A stretch of DNA of 64,000 nt from CAXSBR01 sp964252015 (GCA_964252015.1 CAXULW010000008.1:62001-126000), one strand, 5' to 3'. Positions 20,289 to 29,252 are shown, numbered from the stretch's first letter. The notes: generated by a model not told the origin, from the sequence alone. Program-made: numbers and translations.

Positions 20289-20798
20289 TCACGGACGCGG
20301 GTCTCGGTGGATCAGCTTGTTGACGACGAAGACAATGATCACGATGGCCGCGACGCCACCCACAGCGATGCCGACCACCTGGCTGAACCGGCGCAAGATC
20401 AGTCCCACCACGAGCAACGCAAACGCAATGCCCAACAGCCAGCGCGTTCGAGCGGACTCGTCGTCGAACCGCAACGGGCTACGCCGCGAGGCGGGGGCGT
20501 TCCGACTGTCAATTTCCCGGAGCACCAGGGCGGACCGAGGATCAGCCGCGATGCCGGGCTCTTTTGCCGCCACATCTATGACCACCATCGTTGGGCGGCC
20601 ATCCGCGACATCAAGATTGACGTCGAAGCTACCGGCCCGACCCGCCCGCGCCGACGCCACATGCGGACCCGGGCTGAGGGGCACGGTCAGTGTCTTCGAC
20701 CCGCGGAGCGTTCCGGCCTCCTGGCCGTCAACGATGACGTGGAACGTCGAAGCCCGGCCCACCGACGTCCTGGCACGGTAGAACACGACATCGACCAC
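20289..20798 (-). CDS. Hypothetical protein with C-terminal membrane anchor, 169 aa
   Basis: GTG start at 20798 is chosen because AAGGAGG lies five bases upstream; a longer frame from 20,819 would bypass this site. Residues 1-75 look like a small beta-rich domain (VVFYRART, STFHVIVDG, LTVPLSPGPHVASA), resembling lipid- or ligand-binding beta-sandwich domains. The C-terminus has two membrane segments (about 120-137 and 140-160) ending in a basic tail. Function unknown. Confidence 0.6.
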   Translation of the reverse strand: MVDVVFYRARTSVGRASTFHVIVDGQEAGTLRGSKTLTVPLSPGPHVASARAGRAGSFDVNLDVADGRPTMVVIDVAAKEPGIAADPRSALVLREIDSRNAPASRRSPLRFDDESARTRWLLGIAFALLVVGLILRRFSQVVGIAVGGVAAIVIIVFVVNKLIHRDPRP

Positions 20799-21329
20799 GG
20801 CGGCCTCCTTAATGCGCAAGCTTCACGACGGTGCCTAGCGCCTGACCCAGGACAACCGGTCAGCCGACGAACGGATTCTCAGACGCGGGTTCGCCTGCAG
20901 CCGGAGATGCCACTGGCCCGTCACGGTCGGATCGTACTGTCCAGTTTGCGTGGTTCGCATTTTGAGACACGAAAACAGCTGGGGCCAGCAGATACGACGG
21001 AACCACCCCGAGGCGGGGCCAAAATTGGCGCCGACCCGTGGAGCCGAACTACTTGACGACACCCAGTTTATGCGACAGCCGGCGGTCGCCGAGCGCCGGC
21101 GATCGTCGTCCTGTGACGGCAAAATCGAACAGACGTCACTTTGGAAACGCGGAGTAGACCTTTGCAAGGTCACAGGTCAGGTGCTGCAGTCGTCCGGCAG
21201 CGGCGCGCGGGAGCCGTCGATAGGCGCGGCTTGGCGACGCGGGTCGCGGGGCGCAGATGAGACGTTCTGCGCGTGGCGCGACGAGGACCAGTCAGAGCGC
21301 GAGCTGGTTCCAGATCTCGCCGGCGCGCG

Positions 21330-21790
21330 GTTGGAGCTCGGGTCGGCGGAAGTGATGTGCTCGACGCGGACCGGCGGCTCGTCGGACGGGTCCAGTGTCA
21401 ATTGGCCGGTGGCGACCTCGAAGGTGAGGCCCGCGTAGGTGGTCATGACGCGTCGCCCGTCACGGTGGACGCGGGTCTGGAGCAGTGGGTGGCTGAAGCC
21501 GAAGATGCGCAGGCGCTCGACCGCCGACGATACCGCCCTGGCCGACAGACGGGTCTTGCCGAGGCGGTGGCTCGTCCAGTCGCACGCATAGCCGAATCGC
21601 TTCGCGCATGCCGAGCAGTTCGAGGTAGGTCAGCGAGCTCCAAGACTTCTCCAGAAAGCGGCTGCATCGGCGGCGGCCCGGCGGCGATGTCGACGAGTGT
21701 TTCCAGCTGCCGATAATCCAGGTCGGCGACGTCGAGGATGCGGGCGGCTTCGGATGCACGGAAGTGCGCCGGCGGCAGCTTTGTCGACGA
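21330..21790 (-). pseudogene. Degenerate helix-turn-helix regulator (DUF433/MerR-like antitoxin type)
   Basis: Joining three minus-strand frames gives a continuous domain: FRASEAARILDVADLDYRQL (helix-turn-helix), then SLTYLELLGMREAIRL, then ERLRIFGFSHPLLQTRVHRD. This is the order seen in MerR-like proteins with a DUF433-type tail that act as antitoxins or regulators. At least two frameshifts separate the pieces, so the gene is dead. No partner toxin can be recognised next to it. The neighbouring 20,820-21,300 stretch shows nothing I can name. Confidence 0.5.
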
Positions 21791-22085
21791 CCGTATGGTC
21801 CGCATCGTCGGTGATCGGTGCTGCGACACGCGCGCGACCACGCCGAAATTCCCTGTTTTCGCTATCGAGATCGGTAACGTTCGCTTCTATGGTTGCACAC
21901 GTTGCGATCGTCACCGCCAGCAACGAACCGAACGTCCATTGTCCCTGGGCCCGCCTGTCCGGACCCTCGACACGCCGTGAGTGCGGTCAAAGCACTAACA
22001 GCATGGGGCTGGGCCTGAAGCGCCACGGGTTTGCTGGCTCCAATGACCAGGCGCTTGACCCAGATCGGCGAATTTTGCAACACCC

Positions 22086-22114
22086 TTGACGTACTTGTGC
22101 GTGGTACGTACATT
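22086..22114 (+). promoter_or_regulatory. Sigma-70-like promoter before the tandem secreted proteins
   Basis: TTGACG (22,086) and TACATT (22,109) are separated by 17 bp and lie 31 bp before the ATG at 22145. The spacer contains GTAC repeats on both sides of TTGTGCGTG. Confidence 0.5.
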
Positions 22115-22144
22115 CTGGATACCACAAGAGAGAGGCATGCAACT

Positions 22145-22558
22145 ATGCGCCGGAGCCTAAAGCTTCTGGGATTAGTACTAGGCAGCTCCATTCTTCTGAC
22201 CATACTGAGTCCTCCTGCCATTGGAATTGCCAGACCCAATTACAATGGTTCGGGTCCGACATACACCACTACGGGGGATTACATCAGCTACTGGTCTACC
22301 AAAGACTGGGAAACGGATGGTGCCGTGCCTGGGTCGCCCAGCGTTTGCACTACTGCTACGGGAAGCGGGACGTACTATATCAAAGGATATTTCACATCCA
22401 ATAAGCAGCCCACAGGATCCGGCTCGCCTGACTACCCCGCGGACGGCTCAAGGCACTGCTACAGCATCGGCGTGGTCGGCGCCAATACGAAGTTCTATGT
22501 CCATGTGATCCCACACATCCAGTTTTATCATGCGACGGCTATCGCATATTACTACTGA
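22145..22558 (+). CDS. Small secreted protein, tandem copy A, 137 aa
   Basis: A signal peptide (basic N-terminus RRSLK, hydrophobic core to about residue 28) is followed by a mature part of about 105 residues rich in Tyr, Gly, Ser and Thr. It has two Cys (in SVCTTATG and RHCYSIG) that probably form one disulfide. No family recognised. The central 227 bp are almost identical to copy B, whereas the signal peptides differ, so the mature domain has been homogenised or recently duplicated. GC content is clearly below the element average. The ends of the two mature proteins also differ (HIQFYHATAIAYYY versus HDEFYKASAEAYYY). Confidence 0.7.
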   Translation: MRRSLKLLGLVLGSSILLTILSPPAIGIARPNYNGSGPTYTTTGDYISYWSTKDWETDGAVPGSPSVCTTATGSGTYYIKGYFTSNKQPTGSGSPDYPADGSRHCYSIGVVGANTKFYVHVIPHIQFYHATAIAYYY

Positions 22559-22659
22559 GCCCGTCTTGCCGTCGACCCGGCTATAAAGCTCGCAAACCTA
22601 TCATAATCGTTCGTAACTGCGTCCTGGCAAGCCAGGTCAACAAGGGAGAGGTCAGCTCA

Positions 22660-23079
22660 ATGATAAGTGGTAGGAAGTTCCTTGGGGCGGCGTCCGCCGC
22701 CGCGCTTATCTTTGCGGCCAGCTCCTTGGGCTCCGTGACGAGCGCTTCACCTGCGTATAACGGGTACGGCCCGACGTACACGACTGTGGGCGACTATCAT
22801 GGCGCCGACTACTGGTCTACCAAAGACTGGGAAACGGATGGTGCCGTGCCTGGTTCGCCCAGCGTTTGCACTACTGCTACGGGAAGCGGGACGTACTATA
22901 TCAAAGGATATTTCACATCCAATAAGCAGCCCACAGGATCCGGCTCGCCTGACTACCCCGCGGACGGCTCAAGGCACTGCTACAGCATCGGCGTGGTCGG
23001 CGCCAATACGAAGTTCTATGTCCATGTGATCCCACATGATGAATTCTACAAAGCATCGGCAGAAGCGTACTACTACTAG
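22660..23079 (+). CDS. Small secreted protein, tandem copy B, 139 aa
   Basis: Same layout as copy A: signal peptide to about residue 29 with the typical SASPAYN processing region, then a Tyr/Gly/Ser-rich mature domain with two Cys. GGGAGAGG lies 9 to 16 bases before the ATG. Copy B has a two-residue longer front segment (DYHGADYWS instead of DYISYWS). Both could be structural or antimicrobial secreted proteins, but nothing in the sequence decides this. Confidence 0.7.
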   Translation: MISGRKFLGAASAAALIFAASSLGSVTSASPAYNGYGPTYTTVGDYHGADYWSTKDWETDGAVPGSPSVCTTATGSGTYYIKGYFTSNKQPTGSGSPDYPADGSRHCYSIGVVGANTKFYVHVIPHDEFYKASAEAYYY

Positions 23080-23562
23080 CAGTTGACTCGAGGCCCCAAT
23101 CTGTTAAGAGACCTCCGCAACCGAGAATCGTCACGTCGCTTTGACGGGGCGGCGCGTGAATCGTGGGGGCCTAGGTTTATCATGGCGCAGCATGTGGCTT
23201 TGCTTTGCGATGAGCTAGGGCCCACACTCCGCGGCCTGGTCAGCGTATTCGCGTATCGTCGTCAGATGGGTCGATGCGCGGCTCCAATTCTCCGCTCGGA
23301 CACGGCATGGGGGGCTTTTGGCGGTGTCCCAGTTACACTCTCGAACCCGCCGCGTGCCAGCCGGATTACGAGGTTGACACTCCACCGCGAATTTTCATAA
23401 ACCGAGTCTGAGGCCCCTTCCGCCGTCGCGTAAGCGTCGGTCTGCGCATTAGACCCCCGAGGGTACGGCCCGCCAGGCCCGTAGACCTCGTGACAAGGAA
23501 AAGTACGACGGCATTCAAGGACGAGGTGTGGCACACGCGCTAACCAGTATTAGCATCGTACG
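23080..23562. other. Gap without a recognisable gene
   Basis: Only short overlapping open frames on both strands, none with a ribosome binding site or a recognisable domain. Confidence 0.5.
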
Positions 23563-24774
23563 ATGGTGTATTCTTGTCACATGCCCGGGCATGATAAGCC
23601 ACAAAAGTGCGTAGTATTTAATCCTTATGAAGCGTTCGCGACGTGGGTTTTTGGGATTCTCTTCTTAGTCATGGCAATATTTTCTGTATTTCGTGATTTC
23701 CGAGTGCGCCGATCGTTTGCCGATCTCGAAGTCTACCGCCATGCCACTAGTCTGATGAACTGGTCAACGGCTTCCTTGTACCGATACCGGTCGCCGATCG
23801 GTGACGCATTCAATTATCCGCCGTGGGCTGCGATCGTTCTGCGGCCCACCGGATTTTTACCGCCATTCGCCGCGGCAATATGTTGGGTTTTTTTATCGGT
23901 AGGCGTGGTGTATTGGCTTGCATTCAGCATGACGAAAAGATTCTGGCCTAGGATCGCGCAGCCGTCCTGCATATTCTTGATCGGCTCGGTCCTGCTTGTC
24001 ACCGCACCCATGCAGAGCAACCTGAAGGCGGGGCAGGTCAGCGTATTTATATTCGCACTAGTAATCTACGATATGCTTTTACTCGAGAGTCCGACCGGCG
24101 TGTGGTTGGGGTTCGCGAGTGCGGTAAAGCTCGTACCGCTAATTTTTGTGCCTTATTTATTCCTCACCGGCCGACGCAGAGCGGCTGTAGTGACGTTGGC
24201 GATATTTGCGTTGCTCGAAGGTGTCTCGTTTCTTGTGATACCCGAAGCGTCGAGAACTTACTGGTCGAGTGGTGGGCCCGACACTGCAGAGATACCAGGT
24301 GTGTGGGGGTACGCCAACCAATCTATGCTGGCTGCAATACATCGCACCGGCCAAACTGGCCCTAGCCTTGCAATTTGGTGGGGTATAGCTGCCGCAGGTG
24401 TAGGAGCATTGGCGCTATTAGCGGCTTCGCGTCTTCACGGTGAGCGCTATGAAATTAAAGCGGTTGTTACGATTGGCTGTGCGAGCATCCTGATTTCGCC
24501 TATATCATGGACGCACCACGAATTCTGGCTACTTCTTGTTCCGGTGATGTTATTTACCCCGCAGACGGAGAATGCGCCTCGTTTTCGGGCTGCGTTGATC
24601 ACGGTGACGTGTTTTTTTAATGTAGGTGTTGTATTGGGCGGTCTAAGTTACCTACACTGGGTTGCTTTAAATCTTCGGTTATTTATCTGTTTTGCCGTTG
24701 TAACCGCACCGTTCATTTTGCCTGGCCTTGAACGGCTTGTTAAGTGGCCACCCTCGCGCGACAACGCGGCATAG
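23563..24774 (+). CDS. GT87/DUF2029-type polyprenyl-phosphate mannosyltransferase-like protein, 403 aa
   Basis: About ten hydrophobic segments, with a first extracytoplasmic loop containing DLEVYRHATSL and FNYPPWAAIVLRP, then LKAGQVSVFIF and AVKLVPLIFVPYLF. These are the hallmarks of GT-C family 87 enzymes, which use polyprenyl-phosphate mannose to add alpha-1,2-linked mannose to lipid-linked glycans. The Asp in the first loop is the presumed catalytic base. GC content is low (runs such as GTTATTTATCTG), so the gene was acquired separately. ATG at 23563 or 23581 are both possible. It may glycosylate a surface or secreted product, perhaps of the neighbouring genes, but that is speculation. Confidence 0.75.
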   Translation: MVYSCHMPGHDKPQKCVVFNPYEAFATWVFGILFLVMAIFSVFRDFRVRRSFADLEVYRHATSLMNWSTASLYRYRSPIGDAFNYPPWAAIVLRPTGFLPPFAAAICWVFLSVGVVYWLAFSMTKRFWPRIAQPSCIFLIGSVLLVTAPMQSNLKAGQVSVFIFALVIYDMLLLESPTGVWLGFASAVKLVPLIFVPYLFLTGRRRAAVVTLAIFALLEGVSFLVIPEASRTYWSSGGPDTAEIPGVWGYANQSMLAAIHRTGQTGPSLAIWWGIAAAGVGALALLAASRLHGERYEIKAVVTIGCASILISPISWTHHEFWLLLVPVMLFTPQTENAPRFRAALITVTCFFNVGVVLGGLSYLHWVALNLRLFICFAVVTAPFILPGLERLVKWPPSRDNAA

Positions 24775-24966
24775 CTCCGGTTACGGGAGGTGCGGGCACA
24801 GCTGCGTAGATAGTGAAGGCGGCCTCGATCGCCTTGTTCTTCGATGGCTACCCCCCGGCGGCGACGGTGCTGCGGCGATGGTCCGGGTGCGGGCTCAAGC
24901 CGCACGTCGCTGCGCGGCTTCATTAATGGGCAACGACGGTTGGCTCTCGGTGAGATTCATCCGAGC

Positions 24967-25545
24967 ATGTCCGAGTGGTATCTGAAGGCCAACAGCCGAC
25001 GCGCAGCCCGATCCACGCTCGTCTCTGCTGACGATCTGGAGGCTTTGACGGATCTCGTGGCGCGAGGGGTATCGAAGCGCGACGACCTCGAGCGAACTGT
25101 CATGGAACAGCTGGGCTACCGGCTTGCGCTATGGAACGGCCAAGACACGAACCCCATAGCCCTTGAACTTGCTGCGGGCATGACAACCAATCGCGTGCCG
25201 AACTCGGTGCTGATTAACCTTGGCGACGTGGACGGTGACACGTTCTCCCGTGACACGTTGTCTGCTGTGATGGCAGCCTGCGTGCAAGTCTGGGAGCTGG
25301 ACGAAGTCGTCCCTACGGACAGAGAGATGCGGGCTCGTCAGAGCGAAATAGATGGACCCGAACTTGGGTACATCACCTACCGCAGAGGCGTTCGACATGC
25401 CGACATGGCTGTTGGAGCGCTCACCGTGCGGAGCATCGACTCAGGTGTGTTGGTCGATATCGAGGGTGATGACGTAGATCTGTTGGCCGAGACCGATTTG
25501 GTTGCCGCGACAAAGCCACGGTTTGCAACCCTGAGGTCGGGGTGA
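24967..25545 (+). CDS. Hypothetical soluble protein, 192 aa (possible immunity-type protein)
   Basis: Start ATG at 24967 is chosen because the protein-like composition begins there (MSEWYLKANSRRAARSTL); the longer frame from 24,844 codes for Arg/Cys-rich junk. No signal or membrane segment. The protein is acidic, with well-spaced hydrophobic residues and no Cys cluster. The look is that of immunity or contact-system proteins in actinobacterial toxin cassettes, but no family is recognised and no toxin sits directly beside it. Confidence 0.5.
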   Translation: MSEWYLKANSRRAARSTLVSADDLEALTDLVARGVSKRDDLERTVMEQLGYRLALWNGQDTNPIALELAAGMTTNRVPNSVLINLGDVDGDTFSRDTLSAVMAACVQVWELDEVVPTDREMRARQSEIDGPELGYITYRRGVRHADMAVGALTVRSIDSGVLVDIEGDDVDLLAETDLVAATKPRFATLRSG

Positions 25546-25828
25546 ACGGCCGCCAGATGACATGGCCGAGCTCGAAGCGGGTGCCGCTCAACGGTGTGCG
25601 ATATCTGCGCGAGTGGTCCGCTATAGGAAATTAGGGCGCCGCATTGAAATTCCGGCATTGTCCATCGGTGTACGGGACTCGAAGTCCCGAACGACGCGGG
25701 CAAGCATTCGTTCGCGTTGTTCGGCCTCGGACGGCCCAGTTCCCGACCTCCGCGGCTTGTAGATGGTTGTCCAGCTCGGCGGGATCGGCGAGTCGTCGGC
25801 AGTAGGAGGACACGGGATTGCACCGTGG
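25546..25828. other. Region after the HNH gene, no clear gene
   Basis: Short minus-strand open frames exist (for example ending at 25,631) but none has a recognisable domain. They may be the remains of a longer HNH-associated protein. Confidence 0.3.
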
Positions 25829-26284
25829 TCAGTCGCGCCGGCGATCCGTGCGTCCCTTGTAGGTGTTGCACGAGAGGCAGCACCACCCCAGGTTGTTGCT
25901 TACATTTCGTCCGCCTTCGATACGGGGCACGATGTGGTCGAGGCTGCCGATCCTGCGGCCGACGCCATCCCATGCGGTCGGTGCGCCGTTGATCGGGTTA
26001 GACGGGCGTCCTTCCACGGCCAGAGAGCCGCAGTAGCGGCATCGACCGCGCGCGCTCGACATCGCGAACCACACGTCCTCGGGCGTAATCAACGCTTCCG
26101 GCAGACCTGACATCAGGCGGAAGCGGTTTGCCACCTTCATCCGGCGCATGCACATCCGGCGTAGCTCGGCCGAATCGGTGAGGTCGACGAACTCCGACCA
26201 GCTCCGGAACGCGGGCTCACGCACCATGGAGCCGAGGGTAGCGATCCACTTCGAGGTCCGTTTCCCGCGCGTGGTGATCTGCAC
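25829..26284 (-). CDS. HNH endonuclease, up to 151 aa
   Basis: The HNH fold is clear: CRYCG (first zinc pair), LDHIVPRIEGG (the HNH histidine region), NVSNNLGWCCLSCNTYKG (Asn and second CxxC pair). About 75 residues precede it, with helical MCMRRMKVANRF. The start is uncertain: 26284 gives 151 residues, while an internal ATG at 26227 gives 132. HNH proteins of this size occur as homing, phage or defence nucleases; there is no methylase or other partner here to tell which. Confidence 0.75.
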   Translation of the reverse strand: MQITTRGKRTSKWIATLGSMVREPAFRSWSEFVDLTDSAELRRMCMRRMKVANRFRLMSGLPEALITPEDVWFAMSSARGRCRYCGSLAVEGRPSNPINGAPTAWDGVGRRIGSLDHIVPRIEGGRNVSNNLGWCCLSCNTYKGRTDRRRD

Positions 26285-26470
26285 GCTTCGGCTTCGAGAG
26301 AGCAGCTACAAAAGAGTGATCTTCCCGCGCGACGAGAGTATGGCGTCGATCGGGGGATGCACGTCCATACCGGACCTGCGCTCACTCGTAAGCGGCGAAG
26401 GGATCTCGCCCCACGCCATCGCGAGGATGCGGGCTCCACGAGGCGCGATCGACGGGTCACTACGACCGCC

Positions 26471-26564
26471 GCCCGCGCAGCGGCTCAAGTCGACGCTGGC
26501 CCAGCCCGACAGGAAACGCGCTCCGCGCTGCGCATGGCACAGAGCTGGCTGGCCGTCATCACCG
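26471..26564 (+). pseudogene. Fragment of a second VirD4-like coupling protein gene
   Basis: About 95 bp match 8,112-8,206 in the intact coupling-protein gene. The peptide pieces are RLKSTLAQPDRKR in one frame and MAQSWLAVIT in another, equivalent to QLKSTLAKPDRQR and TAQSWLAVIT, so the fragment is also frameshifted. It lies just past the end of the relaxase gene, and suggests that an older, related transfer module was once here. Confidence 0.7.
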
Positions 26565-26594
26565 CGTCGCCCCCAACTGCGGTCATCCGGTGGA

Positions 26595-28214
26595 TCACCG
26601 GCTCGGCTCCGGCGGTTCGACACCGTGCTCAGGCTGCGGCGGCTGCGACTGGTCGACCTCGAGCGCAGCGCCGCCGGCCCGAGCCTGGCGGGCCGCTTCG
26701 ATAACCTCCGCACCCGATCGGGTGAACTGCCAGCCCGCCGGCCGCGGCGGGTTGGCGACCGCACTGAGGGCGCGTGCGGTGGCCTCGACGGCGCGCCGCT
26801 GCGCCGCGGTGGCCTCCTGCTGCGTGGCGATCGTGCGCGCGATCTGGGCCGCCAGCTCGACCGCCTGCACGAGCAGTGCCTGCACCACAGCGTGCGTCGG
26901 GGCGTCGGCCAACTGTGCTGCCATCAGCACCCGCGCCGCGCCACCGAGCAGCACCGACAGCTCGCCCGGTCCGTCGCTCAGCCGGGCCTGTTGCGGTGCC
27001 GTCCAGGTCGCCGAAGGCCGTTGCGATACCGCCTCGTCGACGTCGACCACCCGCAGGTGCGCGGCGTCGCCCGGGGCCACCTCCACGCCCAGGGTGGTCG
27101 CCGTTGGCGTGGCACGGTTGATCGCCTGCCACGCCTTGATCAACTCGCGGCGGGTCCGGTCGTCAGTCGTCGCGCTGGCGGCCGCGGCCACCACGCCCGC
27201 GGATTCGCTGGCGGCGATGTACCACGAGAAGCGGTCCTCAGGTGGAACCTTCTGCAGCCGGCTGGCGGCCTGCCGCATGGCATCCGCCGCGCCGGCCAAA
27301 TTCTCCGGGGCTGCGCGCCGGCGACGCTCAGCGTCAGAGAACCACGCCGTAGCCGCGGACTTGCGCTGCTCCTCGGTCTGGCCCCACTTGGTGCGCAGCG
27401 CCGGTAACCGCAGGTCCTTACCGAGCCGCCCGCCCCCATACCAGACGAGCCGCCCGCCGGCGACTCGCTCGGCCACCGAGTAGCCGGTGATGACGCTAGG
27501 CCGGTCCTTCTCCTGCCGCGGCCGAGGAAACAGGCCCTCACCTCGCAACCGCTCAACGAACTCACCCTCCGAGCGCGCGCCCGCGGCGACCGCCCGAACG
27601 ATGGTCGCCACCCGGTGCTGCCCCAGGTCGCTGACGTTGCCCACCTCGCCGGAGCGCAGCTGCTCAACCTCGCGGCGGGACAGGCTGCGGCCCTCGCCCA
27701 TCCCGGCCGGGGATGTCGCGGTCAGCCCGAACTCTTCCTCGAGCTCCACGCACGCCTCGCGCTGACGCATCCGGTCGAACGCCAGCTTGTGTACCCGGCC
27801 ATCGTCGGCGCGGATCAGGTTCGCCACGACGTGGATATGGTCGTTGCCGTTGGTCGAGGTGCCGTGATTGATCGCGACCCACTGGACCTGCTCGTCGAAG
27901 CCGAGCTTGTCGGCGAACCGCTGCGCCGCGTGCTGCCAGCGGTCATCGCTGAGCTGCCCGTCGCCCGTCGGCACCGACACGACCAAGTGGTAGACGTAGC
28001 CGGCCCTGGTCTTGTCGCCGTGCACGACGACCGGCTCGTCCAGCTCCGCGATCAGCTGAGCCAGGGTCGCGCCGTCGGGCTCTGCCGTGCCCAGCCAGGT
28101 CGGGTCCGACGCGGCCACGATCCGCTGGTTCGTGTGCTCCTCCGCCCGGCCGGGCCCGAACAGGTAGCGGACCAGGCCGCCCATGCGGTCGCCGCGCAGC
28201 GACTTCGCGATCAC
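26595..28214 (-). CDS. MobA/VirD2-type relaxase, 539 aa
   Basis: The N-terminal 170 residues form the relaxase domain: a short basic start (MIAKSLRGDRMGGLVRYLF), then VYHLVVSVP and the histidine motif NDHIHVVANLI that holds the catalytic metal. The rest is long, helical and Ala/Gln-rich, as in other MobP-like relaxases. It should nick the oriT and stay bound to the 5' end of the transferred strand. Start ATG overlaps the end of the mobC-like gene (4 bp), so the two are translated together. No helicase domain is present. Confidence 0.88.
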   Translation of the reverse strand: MIAKSLRGDRMGGLVRYLFGPGRAEEHTNQRIVAASDPTWLGTAEPDGATLAQLIAELDEPVVVHGDKTRAGYVYHLVVSVPTGDGQLSDDRWQHAAQRFADKLGFDEQVQWVAINHGTSTNGNDHIHVVANLIRADDGRVHKLAFDRMRQREACVELEEEFGLTATSPAGMGEGRSLSRREVEQLRSGEVGNVSDLGQHRVATIVRAVAAGARSEGEFVERLRGEGLFPRPRQEKDRPSVITGYSVAERVAGGRLVWYGGGRLGKDLRLPALRTKWGQTEEQRKSAATAWFSDAERRRRAAPENLAGAADAMRQAASRLQKVPPEDRFSWYIAASESAGVVAAAASATTDDRTRRELIKAWQAINRATPTATTLGVEVAPGDAAHLRVVDVDEAVSQRPSATWTAPQQARLSDGPGELSVLLGGAARVLMAAQLADAPTHAVVQALLVQAVELAAQIARTIATQQEATAAQRRAVEATARALSAVANPPRPAGWQFTRSGAEVIEAARQARAGGAALEVDQSQPPQPEHGVEPPEPSR

Positions 28215-28597
28215 CGGCTGCCGCCCGTCACGACGGCCGAGACCTCGGCGATCGCGTCGTCGACACGCGCCATCACCCGCTCCACCGCGGCCATCACTGC
28301 CGGCAGCGCCGCGTCGACCTCGCCCGTGCTGTGCAGCTTCGCCGTGAGCTGGTTGAGGTTGTTCGCAACGCCGGCAAGCACCCTCCGCGCGCCCCTGGCG
28401 TTGATGAGCGCAGCCTTGGCGTCGCCGGCGGCGACACCCTCGGGCCGCAGCCCGGACAGCGCCAGGTACGACGGGACAGTCAGTCCGGCCCCGATTGCCC
28501 GAGCTGACACCGACTGATACTCGGCCTCGGTGAGCTTCACGTTCACCCGGACCTGGCGCCCGCCGGGCACCCGGGTCCTGCGCGCCTTGATCGCCAC
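28211..28597 (-). CDS. MobC-like relaxosome accessory protein, 128 aa
   Basis: The N-terminus (RQVRVNVKLTEAEYQSVSARA) reads as a ribbon-helix-helix DNA-binding segment. The middle contains VLAGVANNLNQLTAKLHS, with the NNLNQL signature of bacterial mobilisation proteins, which bind oriT and help the relaxase open the strands. Immediately upstream of the relaxase with a 4-bp overlap. The palindromes of the candidate oriT lie 95 to 160 bp before its start. Confidence 0.8.
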   Translation of the reverse strand: MAIKARRTRVPGGRQVRVNVKLTEAEYQSVSARAIGAGLTVPSYLALSGLRPEGVAAGDAKAALINARGARRVLAGVANNLNQLTAKLHSTGEVDAALPAVMAAVERVMARVDDAIAEVSAVVTGGSR

Positions 28598-28693
28598 GAC
28601 CAGCCTGCCCTTCCGCCTCGACGTCCTCTGCCCAGCGCAGCGCCCGGACCTGTGGTCAGGCCCATGACCGCCGCTGGTTCGCGTCGGTCACCC

Positions 28694-28757
28694 GCCATCA
28701 GGGCACCTGATGGCACTTCTTGCTCCGTGATATACGAAATAAAGCGTATATCACGGA
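28694..28757. other. Candidate origin of transfer (oriT) with two inverted repeats
   Basis: Two perfect inverted repeats lie side by side: GCCATCAG/CTGATGGC (28,694-28,701 with 28,707-28,714) and TCCGTGATATACG with its complement (28,724-28,736 with 28,745-28,757, spacer AAATAAAG). The second is strikingly AT-rich for this genome. Position directly upstream of mobC and relaxase, plus this AT-rich hairpin, is what is expected of an oriT. The nick site itself cannot be named. Confidence 0.65.
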
Positions 28758-28886
28758 AGTGTTGTTGGCCAATACCAACTGCGGCCCTTCGGGCCGAAAG
28801 ATGCATCGACGCAGCGCAGCGGCGGTCGATTGTCGAGTTAGCGCGTGAGGCTCCTGCCCACTCGATGTCGGGGACGGTCCGCTCCG

Positions 28887-28956
28887 CCCGACCGCTGTCA
28901 AGGACCCTTCGCGTCTCGCGGGAGGCGCCTACGGCGTCCCCTTGATAGCGGTCGGG
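28887..28956. repeat. 17-bp inverted repeat near the candidate oriT
   Basis: CCCGACCGCTGTCAAGG (28,887-28,903) and CCTTGATAGCGGTCGGG (28,940-28,956) pair with one G-T mismatch around a 36-base loop. It could belong to the transfer origin or mark the edge of the IS110 insertion. Confidence 0.55.
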
Positions 28957-28995
28957 CTCGACTGATATGTCGTGCCGTTTGTCAAGGGGCAGGGT

Positions 28996-29031
28996 GAGGC
29001 GCCCGCGGGATTGCGGTCCCGCGGGCGCCTC
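28996..29031. terminator. Strong 15-bp hairpin after the IS110-like transposase
   Basis: Positions 28,996-29,010 and 29,017-29,031 are perfectly complementary, all but two pairs being G-C, with loop TTGCGG. Lies downstream of the transposase (minus strand). No long T-run follows on either strand, so it may act as a two-sided barrier. 29,032-29,252 shows nothing I can name. Confidence 0.6.
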
Positions 29032-29252
29032 GGCTTCGTTGCTGCGTCTGTGCGGTGAGCGTGTCGTTGGCGACGCGCGGTCAGACTGATATTCGCGGGT
29101 TGGGTACCGCAGGACGGGCTGTTCGGCAGGAGCTTGGCCGCGGGTCTAATGTCGAGCGTCACCGACCCGTGGGTCGGCTGCTCATAGTCGGGACGCGGGT
29201 CGCTCCACGCGCTGCTACCACCGTCTGCTGCGACGAAGCGGTCGTGGGGCGG

